This document shows positions 23,043 through 30,143 of a stretch of DNA of 64,000 nt, in pieces (position 1 is the stretch's first letter; every line of letters begins with the position of its first letter). This stretch comes from Streptomyces fungicidicus. GTDB lineage: Bacteria; Actinomycetota; Actinomycetes; Streptomycetales; Streptomycetaceae. The stretch is taken from positions 558,001-622,000 of the forward strand of contig NZ_CP023407.1 of the NCBI RefSeq assembly GCF_003665435.1, in the 5' to 3' direction. The translations under genes were made by a program, and so were the position numbers. Below the pieces are notes generated by a model, which saw nothing but the letters and a program-made list of their open reading frames with translations, was not told the DNA's origin and did no database searches.

Positions 23043-24773
23043 CTACCGCTCCCCCGCCGGCACGCGCCACAGCAGCCTGGTGCCCCCGCCGGCCGAGCCG
23101 GTGACGTCGAGCGTGCCGCCCAGCTGCTCGGCGCGTTCCGCCATGTTGCGCAGCCCGCTGCGACGGCCCCCGGCGGGGATGCCCACTCCGTTGTCCTCGA
23201 CCGTCAGTGTCAACTCGCGGCCGTCGGTCTCGAGGACCACCTCGGCGCGGTCGGCGCGGGCGTGCCGGGCGACGTTCGTCAGCGCCTCGGAGAGGACCGC
23301 CACCGCGTGGTCGGCCGCCTCCCTGGAGACCTGGGTGTCGAGCAGGCCCTCCATCCGCACGCTCGGAGGGAAGCCGAGCACGGGCGCGGCCTCGCCGACC
23401 ACCCGCACCGCGCGGGCCCGCAGGCCGGTTCCGCCCGCGCCCGGGCCGGTGGGCGCGCGCAGTCCGAAGATGGTCGACCGGATGATCTTGATGGTCTCGT
23501 CCAGGTCGTCCACGGCCCGCAGCACCCGCTCCGAGGCCTCCTTGTGCTCGATGAACCGGCCGGCGCTCTGCAGCGTCATGCCGGTGGCGAACAGCCGCTG
23601 GATCGCCAGGTCGTGCAGGTCCCGGGCGATCCGGTCGCGGTCCTCGAGAACGGCGATCTGCTCGGCGTCCTGGCGGCGTTCCGCGAGTTCCATCGCGACG
23701 GCCGCCTGGGCGGCGAACCCCTGCAGCGGCTCGATCTCCTTGTCCGTGAACGCGTTGCCGCCGGTTTTCCGCACCAGCAGCAGGATGCCGCGCACACCCT
23801 CGCCCGACCCGATGGGCACGGCGACCGCGGGACCGAGGCCGGTGTGCCTTCGGGGACCGGGGAAGGCCCGGTCGTCGTGGGCGACGTCCGGGCTGGTGAC
23901 GGGTGCGACGCCGGTGAAGGCGCGGCCGAGGAGACCGTCGTCGACGGGCACGACGAGCCCGCGGTGGCTCTCGGCGTCCTGTCCGATGGCGAGTTCCACG
24001 GTCAGCGCGTCGGTGTCGGCCACGGGCACCGCGACCACGGCGAGGGCGGCCCCGGTGATCTCCCTGGCGCGTTCCGCGATGAGCGCGAGCGCCGAGCCGC
24101 GTTCGCTGCCCGACATCAGGCCGTGGGTGATCTCGGCGTTGGCCCGCAGCCACCGCTCGCGCAGCCGGGACTCCTCGTACAGCCGGGCGTTGTCGATGGC
24201 GACGCCGGCCGCGACCGCGAGGGTGGACAGGACCGACTCGTCCTCCTCGTCGAACTGCGCCCCGCCCCGCTTCTCGGTGAGGTACAGGTTTCCGAAGACC
24301 TGGTCGCGGACCCGGATGGGGACTCCGAGGAAGGTGTTCATCGGCGGGTGGTGCGGCGGGAATCCGTACGAGGCGGGGTGGTCGGAGAGTTTCGCCAGCC
24401 GCAGCGGCTCCGGGTGGCGGATCAGCTCGCCGAGGATGCCGTGGCCCTCGGGGTAGTGGCCGATGCGGGCGATCGCCTCCTCGCTCACCCCGACGGTGTG
24501 GAAGGCGGAGAGCCGCCTGCCGTCCGGGCCGATCACGCCCAGCGCCGCGTACTGCGCGTCCACCAGCGCCGCCGCGGCCTCCACGATGCTGTGCAGCACC
24601 TGCTCCAGGTCGAGTTCCCGGCCGACCGAGAGGACCGCCTCCAGCAGGCTGTGCACCCGGTCGCGGGTGCCGCGGGCCGCGTCGATCCGCGCCTGGAGCT
24701 CTTCCAGCAGCTCGTCGAGCCTCAGCTGCGGTAGCCGTACGCGGTCGTCCTCGTCCCGCTCGGAGCCTGCCAC
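23043..24773 (-). CDS. DosS/DevS-like GAF-domain sensor histidine kinase (orphan)
   Basis: 576 residues, cytoplasmic, no membrane segment. Two GAF domains come first: about 60-205, with HTVGVSEEAIARIGHYPEGHG and LGVPIRVRDQVFGNLYLTEK as in DosS; and about 225-375. A HisKA_3 dimerisation domain follows with phospho-acceptor His387 in DRIARDLHDLAIQRLF, then an HATPase with VLSEALTNVARHA and VEDNGVGIP. This is the architecture of the mycobacterial DosS/DosT and Streptomyces OsdK redox and oxygen sensors. Whether GAF1 binds haem cannot be decided here. The start is GTG at 24773 with GGGAGG 7 nt upstream. No response regulator gene is nearby. Confidence 0.9.
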   Translation of the reverse strand: MAGSERDEDDRVRLPQLRLDELLEELQARIDAARGTRDRVHSLLEAVLSVGRELDLEQVLHSIVEAAAALVDAQYAALGVIGPDGRRLSAFHTVGVSEEAIARIGHYPEGHGILGELIRHPEPLRLAKLSDHPASYGFPPHHPPMNTFLGVPIRVRDQVFGNLYLTEKRGGAQFDEEDESVLSTLAVAAGVAIDNARLYEESRLRERWLRANAEITHGLMSGSERGSALALIAERAREITGAALAVVAVPVADTDALTVELAIGQDAESHRGLVVPVDDGLLGRAFTGVAPVTSPDVAHDDRAFPGPRRHTGLGPAVAVPIGSGEGVRGILLLVRKTGGNAFTDKEIEPLQGFAAQAAVAMELAERRQDAEQIAVLEDRDRIARDLHDLAIQRLFATGMTLQSAGRFIEHKEASERVLRAVDDLDETIKIIRSTIFGLRAPTGPGAGGTGLRARAVRVVGEAAPVLGFPPSVRMEGLLDTQVSREAADHAVAVLSEALTNVARHARADRAEVVLETDGRELTLTVEDNGVGIPAGGRRSGLRNMAERAEQLGGTLDVTGSAGGGTRLLWRVPAGER

Positions 24774-25104
24774 CCGGGTGCCTCCCGTCCCCTCGTCCCG
24801 ACGCCGTCGCCCGGCGGCGCACCGGTAACGGTCCAGTAAAGGTGACGGTACGGCATCGGCCGGGTGGCCGGACGGCCGGGGACGCCGGCCGGCGGCGGTG
24901 GGGTCCGGCGTCAGGGCCGGTCGGCCCTGCCCCGCGGTGCCCGCGGGGGGCCGGAGGTCCCGTTCCGGCGGGACGACGGTCCCGCGTTGCCGCCAGGACC
25001 CCTGTTACCCCCGGAAACAGCCCGGTCGGATTGCTATACAGATGCTGCCGCCGGACCGGATCCGCGGCCAACCCCCCTGCTCCGTCCCGCCCTTGGGAGG
25101 CCCC
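24774..25104. other. Divergent promoter region of the sensor kinase and flavohaemoglobin genes
   Basis: 331 bases without a gene. It holds the DevR-like palindrome (listed separately) and a -10-like TATACA at 25035-25040 preceded at 17 nt by a poor -35 (CGGAAA), which suggests an activator-dependent promoter for the flavohaemoglobin gene. Confidence 0.5.
24968..24985. promoter_or_regulatory. DosR/DevR-like box upstream of the flavohaemoglobin gene
   Basis: GCGGGAC-GACG-GTCCCGC is a perfect 7-bp inverted repeat with the same GGGAC-N4-GTCCC geometry as the mycobacterial DosR consensus (TTSGGGACTWWAGTCCCSAA). It lies about 70 bp upstream of the start implied by the TATACA -10, and beside a DosS-like kinase gene. 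Confidence 0.6.
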
Positions 25105-26307
25105 ATGCTGTCCGAAGAGTCCGCCGCGGTACTGCGGGCCACCCTGCCCGCCGTGGCCGGGGCGCTCGACGAGATCACCACGCGCTTCTACGGCTCGATG
25201 TTCCGCGACCGGCCCGAGCTGCTGGACGGCCTGTTCAACCGGGGCAACCAGGCCAGTGGCGCGCAGCGCCGGGCGCTCGCCGGGTCCATAGCCGGTTTCG
25301 CCGGGGCGCTGCTCGAGAACCCGGACATCCGCCCGGACGCCCTGCTGTCCCGGATCGCCCACAAGCACGTCGCCGTCGGCGTCACCGACGACCAGTACAC
25401 GATCGTGCACAAGTACCTGTTCGGGGCGATCGCCGAGGTGCTGGGCGACGCGGTGACGCCCGAGGTCGCCGCCGCCTGGGACGAGGTGTACTGGCTGATG
25501 GCCGGGGCCCTCATCGCGCGGGAGGCGCGCCTCTACCACGACGCGGGCGTCGCGCCGGGCGACATCTGGCGCCGGTGGACGGTCGTGGAGCGGCACGAGG
25601 AGACCGCCGACGTGGTGTCTTTCCTGCTCCGTCCCGCCGACGGCGGGCCCGCCCCGGTCGCCCGCGCGGGCCAGTACGTCAGCGTGCGGCTGCGCATGCC
25701 CGACGGGGTGCACCAGCTGCGCCAGTACAGCCTGTCCTCCGACCCCGGCGGCGATCTGCGCCGTATCACGGTGAAGCGGGTGGCCGGAGCGGACGGCGCA
25801 CCGGACGGGGAGGTCTCCCGCATGCTGCACGAGCGCGTCGGCACCGGTGACGAGCTGGTCCTGTCCGTGCCCGCGGGCGACGTGGCGCTCGACGAGGCCG
25901 GCACCCCGCTGGTCCTGGTCTCGGCCGGTATCGGCTGCACCCCGATGCTCGGCATGCTCGCCCGGCTGGCCGCGACCGGCTCCACCCGGCGGGTGCTGGT
26001 CCTGCACGCGGACGGCTCGCCCGACGAGCACGCCCTGCGGGCGGAGACCCGCGAGACGGTGGAGTCGCTGCCGGACGCGGAAGCGGTCTTCTGGTACGAG
26101 CGTCCCGGCCCGGAGGAGCCCGGCGCCCGCACCGGGCTGATGGACCTCGCGGGGGTCGGCGTTCCGGCGGACGCGACGGTGTACCTGTGCGGTCCGCTGC
26201 CGTTCATGCGTGCCGTGCGGGGCGGGCTGCTCGACGCCGGGGTGCCCGCCCGCGCCATCCACTACGAGGTCTTCGGCCCCGATCTGTGGCTGCCCGGGAC
26301 CGACTGA
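25105..26307 (+). CDS. hmp: Flavohaemoglobin (nitric oxide dioxygenase)
   Basis: 400 residues, the usual length. The N-terminal globin has Tyr29 (TRFYGSMF), distal Gln in FNRGNQ, and proximal His88 in IAHKHVAVGV. The FAD-binding reductase half has the flavin motif RQYSLSSDPGG near residue 210 and the NAD(P) part LVSAGIGCTPMLGML near 273, ending VYLCGPLPFMR and FGPDLW. It oxidises NO to nitrate with NADPH and O2. The ATG at 25105 follows GGGAGG by 4 nt; the longer open frame upstream is promoter. Regulation through a DosR-like box is likely. It ends in a strong hairpin. Confidence 0.95.
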   Translation: MLSEESAAVLRATLPAVAGALDEITTRFYGSMFRDRPELLDGLFNRGNQASGAQRRALAGSIAGFAGALLENPDIRPDALLSRIAHKHVAVGVTDDQYTIVHKYLFGAIAEVLGDAVTPEVAAAWDEVYWLMAGALIAREARLYHDAGVAPGDIWRRWTVVERHEETADVVSFLLRPADGGPAPVARAGQYVSVRLRMPDGVHQLRQYSLSSDPGGDLRRITVKRVAGADGAPDGEVSRMLHERVGTGDELVLSVPAGDVALDEAGTPLVLVSAGIGCTPMLGMLARLAATGSTRRVLVLHADGSPDEHALRAETRETVESLPDAEAVFWYERPGPEEPGARTGLMDLAGVGVPADATVYLCGPLPFMRAVRGGLLDAGVPARAIHYEVFGPDLWLPGTD

Positions 26308-26308
26308 C

Positions 26309-26354
26309 CGGCCGGTGTCCTCGGCGCCGCCGGCGGCGCCGAGGACACCGGCCG
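26309..26354. terminator. Bidirectional terminator, 20-bp perfect stem
   Basis: Bases 26309-26328 pair perfectly with 26335-26354 around a 6-nt loop, between the convergent flavohaemoglobin and roadblock genes. Confidence 0.88.
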
Positions 26355-26358
26355 CGGA

Positions 26359-26733
26359 TCAGACCTCGAGCTCGGACTCGATGCGGCGCAACTGGTGCCG
26401 CGCCATCGCCAGGTTGGCCCGGCTCCCGTCGAGCACCAGGTACAGGAACAGCCCGTTGCCGCCCCGCCCCTTGAGCAGACGGATCAGGTGGTACTGGCTG
26501 TTGAGGGTGATCAGGATGTCCTCGATCTCCTCGTTCAGGCCCAGCAGTTCCATGGTGCGCAGCTTGGACCGTACGACGTCGGTGTTGCCGGCGGCGGCGA
26601 CCTCCAGGTTGAAGTCCTTGCCGCCGCCCAGCGTGCCGAGGGCCATGCCGCTGGTGTAGTCGACGAGCGCGACGGCCGTCGCGCCGTCGATGGCGCCGAG
26701 GCATTCCTTGAGCGAGGTCTCGGTGTTGGCCAT
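26359..26733 (-). CDS. Roadblock/LC7 domain protein (third of the cluster)
   Basis: 124 residues, a single roadblock/LC7 (MglB-like) fold: GATAVALVDYTSGMALGTLGG, a central helix, then DILITLNSQYHLIRLL and LFLYLVLDGSRANLAMARHQL. Such proteins dimerise and regulate small Ras-like GTPases or scaffold signalling complexes. It is the last gene of a leftward four-gene cluster and has its own AAAAGGA ribosome binding site 8 nt before the ATG. It closely resembles the first roadblock protein of the cluster in its C-terminal block (LFLYL.LD...NLA.AR). Neither a GTPase nor a DUF742 gene is present, so this is not a standard conservon. Confidence 0.88.
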   Translation of the reverse strand: MANTETSLKECLGAIDGATAVALVDYTSGMALGTLGGGKDFNLEVAAAGNTDVVRSKLRTMELLGLNEEIEDILITLNSQYHLIRLLKGRGGNGLFLYLVLDGSRANLAMARHQLRRIESELEV

Positions 26734-26816
26734 GGGAAGTGTCCTTTTCGTCGGGATTGCTGTTTCGGGCCGGAAGCGGAGTCGTGCGGAGGCGCCCGGC
26801 CGGGGAGAGGTCTGGG

Positions 26817-27335
26817 TCAGCCGCCGGGCTGGGGCCGGGGCCGGTGTGCGGGCCGCTGCGGGGTCCGCACCGGGAGGGTGCCGATCGGCCGGGCCGGGTC
26901 CCGTGCCGCCCCCGGGGCGTCCCGGGCCGTGAACCGCTCGGCGTGCCGCCCTCCGCCCGGGCCGATGTGGGTGTCCACCAGCTCCGCGATCCGGGCGCCG
27001 CTGCGCCGGCCCTCCAGGTGCAGCCGGCCCACGTTGACGCGGTCGTCGGCGAGCAGGGTGAGGACGGCGGTGGTGCCCGCCGCGTAGGTCGCGATGTAGC
27101 CCTGGGCTCCCCGTACCAGGAGTTCGCGGAAGTCGCCGCGGCCCGCGGCGTCCGTCATGCGGTACGCGACGCCGAGCGCGGCCGCGGTGAGCGCGGCCAG
27201 CCCCTCCGGTTCGGTCTCCGGCACGTCGTGGGCGAGGACGAGTCCGTCCACGGTGGCCGCGAGGGAGCCGGCCAGTTTGGGTATCCGGGTGCGGAGCCGG
27301 CGCAGTTCGTCCAGCACGTCGGTCTCGACGGCCAT
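26817..27335 (-). CDS. Roadblock/LC7-like protein (second of the cluster)
   Basis: 172 residues. The first 125 form a roadblock-like fold: GSLAATVDGLVLAHDVPETE, PEGLAALTAAALGVAYRM, ELLVRGAQGYIATYAAGTTA, VLTLLADDRVNVGRLHLEGR. The remaining 45 residues are a proline/arginine-rich tail. The start is fixed by AAAGGAG 7 nt before the ATG (27335). It lies 38 bp after the DUF4388-like gene and 83 bp before the third roadblock gene, so one transcript is likely. Confidence 0.82.
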   Translation of the reverse strand: MAVETDVLDELRRLRTRIPKLAGSLAATVDGLVLAHDVPETEPEGLAALTAAALGVAYRMTDAAGRGDFRELLVRGAQGYIATYAAGTTAVLTLLADDRVNVGRLHLEGRRSGARIAELVDTHIGPGGGRHAERFTARDAPGAARDPARPIGTLPVRTPQRPAHRPRPQPGG

Positions 27336-27373
27336 GAGCAGTCTCCTTTCGGCACGCTGCCGGCGCGCGCGGA

Positions 27374-28153
27374 TCACAGGGCCTCCAAGGCGTCCAGGAG
27401 CCGTTTCAGCAGTGCTGTGTCGGGCTCGTCCCACGCCGTGCCGCCCGCGTCGGGGACGGTGTGGAGGGGCGTGGGGGGCGGGGGTGGCGCGGGGGCGACC
27501 AGTCCGCCGGCGGCCAGGCGGCGCAGTTCGACGAGGGTGTGGAAGGTGCGGTGGGCCAGGGCCGAGGCGATCTGCGCGGCGGTGCGCGCGCCGTCCACCT
27601 GGCCGAGGGTGCGGGCCCGGCGGGGCGGCAGTTCGGCGGGACCGGCGCCGGGCACGCGGGTGAGCGGGGCGGTGTCGACGGCCGGGTCGGGCCAGATGCG
27701 GTGCAGCAGGTCGCGTCGGCGCCGGGACTCGTGGAGCACCGTCGCCACCGGCACCGGACGGACCGCGCCGAGCCAGTGCGCGACGCCGGGGCGGAAGCGG
27801 AGCGTCGTGCCGTGGTGGGTGAGGGCGAAGTAGGCCGCGTCGAACAGGGCGCCCAGATGGCACAGTTCCAGCGCGCCGGTGGTGAGACGCCCGCTGTCCA
27901 CCAGCTGGCGGCCGACGCGCTGCCGGGACCCGGCCCGCTCGACCGCCTCCCACCAGCCGGCCGGGGCGACCGCGCCGCTGCGGGTGAGCAGGTCGCCGAG
28001 ATCGGGACTGTAGGCGGATTCCACGTGGACGACGTGTCCCGCCGACAAGTAGAAGATCCCGGACTCGGTGGAGAGCGCCCCGGTCGCGTGGTCGGCCGCG
28101 AGGGTGCCGAGCAGTTCGGGCGCGGATCCGTCCGCGCACGGGGCCGTGGTCAT
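27374..28153 (-). CDS. DUF4388/PatA-N-like protein with C-terminal winged-helix-like domain
   Basis: 259 residues. The N-terminal half resembles DUF4388 (PatA N-terminal) modules: LLGTLAADHATGALSTESGI, FYLSAGHVVHVESAYSP, DLLTRSGAV, RQLVDSGRLTTGALEL. The C-terminal half has a helix-turn-helix-like segment (RRARTLGQVDGARTAAQIAS, then LAHRTFHTLVELRRLAAGGL) and a proline-rich linker. Its start overlaps the stop of the first roadblock gene by 4 bp (ATGA), so the two are translationally coupled and probably interact. The assignment to DUF4388 is by pattern only. It may be a transcription-linked adaptor. Confidence 0.7.
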   Translation of the reverse strand: MTTAPCADGSAPELLGTLAADHATGALSTESGIFYLSAGHVVHVESAYSPDLGDLLTRSGAVAPAGWWEAVERAGSRQRVGRQLVDSGRLTTGALELCHLGALFDAAYFALTHHGTTLRFRPGVAHWLGAVRPVPVATVLHESRRRRDLLHRIWPDPAVDTAPLTRVPGAGPAELPPRRARTLGQVDGARTAAQIASALAHRTFHTLVELRRLAAGGLVAPAPPPPPTPLHTVPDAGGTAWDEPDTALLKRLLDALEAL

Positions 28154-28551
28154 CCCAGCACCAGCCGGTCCGCCATCTCGGCCAGCCGTATGCGGGCCAG
28201 GGCGAGGTTGCCGTCGGCGCGGTCGAGCCAGAGGTACAGGAACACGGTGCTGTCGAAGGTCGTGATGACGAACCGCAGCAGGTGGTAGGCGTCCGCGGTG
28301 GTGAGGATCAGGTCGTCGACGGCTGGTTCCCGGCCCGTCCCGGCGCTCCCGCCGCCGGCGGGGGCGAGCGTGCCGCTCTCCATGGCCAGGCGGGCCAGTT
28401 CGGCGGTCTCCGCGGCCGTGGCCTCCGTGTCACCGCCGGGCGCCTCGCCCACCGCCCCCAGGGCGAGCCCGCTGATCCAGTCGACCACCAGGGCGCCGCG
28501 CGCTCCGGGCAGTCGCATGGCTTCCAGCAGGCTCTCGTCGATTCCGGGCAC
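28150..28551 (-). CDS. Roadblock/LC7 domain protein (first of the cluster)
   Basis: 133 residues from a GTG at 28551 that sits 6 nt after GGGGGA; an in-frame ATG seven codons upstream lacks such a site. The roadblock fold is clear: GARGALVVDWISGLALGAVG, DDLILTTADAYHLLRFV, TVFLYLWLDRADGNLALARI. A glycine/alanine-rich insert near residue 75 is variable. Its stop overlaps the next gene. It opens the leftward cluster, whose promoter should lie in 28552-28917. Confidence 0.86.
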   Translation of the reverse strand: MPGIDESLLEAMRLPGARGALVVDWISGLALGAVGEAPGGDTEATAAETAELARLAMESGTLAPAGGGSAGTGREPAVDDLILTTADAYHLLRFVITTFDSTVFLYLWLDRADGNLALARIRLAEMADRLVLG

Positions 28552-28917
28552 GCCGGATCCCCCTTCTCGCACGGCTGTACCGCGAACGTGACGTCGACGC
28601 TACGGTGTGTGCTCAGTCGAGGTGAGGGCTTTGGCGTTTTCCGGTGGAATATGCGACAGGGGCGCGGCGCCACTGGTAGGGTCCGCGCTTCCGCCGCACC
28701 GCGGGAGGGGAGCCGTCCGCGGACGCGGGGGGCCGGCCCCGGTGCGGATGGAGGGCCGGCCCCGCCCGGAACCCATTGTGGCGACGCCGGCACCGCCGTG
28801 GACACGGGTGAAACGCCGTCACCACAGGTGCGCCGCGCACACCCCGCGCGCGACACGCCGTGCGGCGGAACCCCGGCTCATCCCGCCGGCGGACGGCGAC
28901 GATACTGGCAGGAGCCC
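28552..28917. other. Divergent promoter region of the roadblock operon and the 28.9-kb gene
   Basis: A minus-strand TAGCGT near 28598-28603 is a plausible -10 for the roadblock operon. GATACT at 28901-28906 may be the -10 for the rightward gene. I see no coding sequence between them that I can support. Confidence 0.4.
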
Positions 28918-28929
28918 GTGCCCCCGCTC

Positions 28930-30063
28930 ATGACTGGACCCATGCCGACCTCCTCCACCGCCCGCCCCACCGTCCCTCCCACGGTCTGGCTGGCCCGCGG
29001 CCGCCACACCGGCTCCACACCCGACACGGTGCTGCGGCACACCCTGCACTGGCTCAAGGCCGGCCAGGAGATCGACGACTTCCTGGAACTCCCCGCCGCC
29101 GAGACCGCCCCCGACCTGGTGTTCGAGTGCCGGACGCGGGTCGGCGACGAGGTCGTCGTGCGCGCCCGGCTGATCCTCGCGCCGGACACGGCCGAGGGCC
29201 GGGACTGGACCCTGGTCGCGGAGGCGGAGCAGCCCTGGGAGCAGACCTGGCCGTCGCCCGCCGGCATGTTCTGGCCGGCGGAGCCGGACGCCGCGTGGAA
29301 CTCCGACCCGGTGACGGGGGTGCGGCCGGGCCGGATCAACCCGCTGCCGGAGGACGACAAGGCCGTACGCCGGCTGCTGCGCGACTGCGCGCGCGACCCG
29401 TGGCACATCCATGTCGTCGTCCACGAGGCCATGACCACGGACGAGCGCGGCCGGGTGCCGCTGGCGCGCTGGCTGCCGCCGGGGCTGCGTGACCGGGTGG
29501 TGGAGCACCGGGCCACGCCCCAGCAGTCGCGGGTGGCGAACTGGGCGCTGCGGGAGTTCGGCGTGGAGGTGCCGCGGGGCGGGGCGGTGGTGCTGCCGGG
29601 CAGCCCGGCCCCCGAGGGGTACGGCGCCGACGCGTTCGCGGTGCGCGCGGTGTACCTGGACGGCACGGAACCGGCCGACCTCGTCGACGCGGTGACCCGC
29701 TTCGACGCGCTGCCGCGCGCCCTGCCGGACGGTGCGGGGGACGTCCTCACGTCGCTCCGTGAGGACTGGCGCCTGCTGACGACGGCGGAGGAACTCGCCC
29801 GCCAGCGGGCGCTGGTGACGATGTACGCCGAGGCGCTCGAGGCGATGACCAAGTCCCGGGACCTCTACCGCGAGGCCGCCGAGAGCGCCCATGAGGCGCT
29901 GGCCGCGTACCGGGAGCAGGCCGGAGTCCCGGAGCCCGCGCAGCCCTCCGCTTCCCGCGCCGCCTCCCCCTTCCAGCAGCTGACCCGCACTCTGGAACGC
30001 CTGAAGCCCGGCCCCAGACCCCAGCGCGCGGAGCCGGAGGAACCGTCCGCGGAGCACCGCTAG
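28930..30063 (+). CDS. Hypothetical cytoplasmic protein with C-terminal coiled-coil-like tail
   Basis: About 377 residues. No named family recognised. The N-terminal half is mixed alpha/beta with acidic, tryptophan-rich blocks (WPSPAGMFWPAEPDAAWNSD; DPWHIHVVVHEAM). The last 120 residues are helical (LTTAEELARQRALVTMYAEA, then LEAMTKSRDLYREAAESAHE), ending in a charged, proline-rich tail. The start is uncertain. ATGs at 28930 and 28942 and a GTG at 28918 are in frame. GGAG at 28911 is 3 nt before the GTG, and a GATACT -10-like hexamer ends only 11 nt before it, so the transcript has a very short leader whichever start is used. Confidence 0.7.
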   Translation: MTGPMPTSSTARPTVPPTVWLARGRHTGSTPDTVLRHTLHWLKAGQEIDDFLELPAAETAPDLVFECRTRVGDEVVVRARLILAPDTAEGRDWTLVAEAEQPWEQTWPSPAGMFWPAEPDAAWNSDPVTGVRPGRINPLPEDDKAVRRLLRDCARDPWHIHVVVHEAMTTDERGRVPLARWLPPGLRDRVVEHRATPQQSRVANWALREFGVEVPRGGAVVLPGSPAPEGYGADAFAVRAVYLDGTEPADLVDAVTRFDALPRALPDGAGDVLTSLREDWRLLTTAEELARQRALVTMYAEALEAMTKSRDLYREAAESAHEALAAYREQAGVPEPAQPSASRAASPFQQLTRTLERLKPGPRPQRAEPEEPSAEHR

Positions 30064-30093
30064 ACGGCCGCCCGCCGTCCGCGGGCGGCCGTC
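30063..30093. terminator. Bidirectional terminator, 13-bp perfect stem
   Basis: GACGGCCGCCCGC (30063-30075) pairs with GCGGGCGGCCGTC (30081-30093) around a 5-nt loop. It begins on the last base of the stop codon of the rightward gene and faces the leftward repeat protein. Confidence 0.75.
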
Positions 30094-30143
30094 CTCTCCG
30101 GGGAGCGGCACGGGTGGGTGGTGCGACAGGCTTCAGATCACCG

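Noticed and set aside
20565..24734. Very long plus-strand open frame (1389 codons) across the GH65 and kinase genes
   Set aside because: Antisense to two well-supported genes; translation is rich in Arg, Gly, Val and His with no domain. High GC in third codon positions keeps the antisense frame open.
26359..28551. Conservon (cvn) interpretation of the roadblock cluster
   Set aside because: No GTPase, DUF742 or histidine-kinase-like gene is present on either side.
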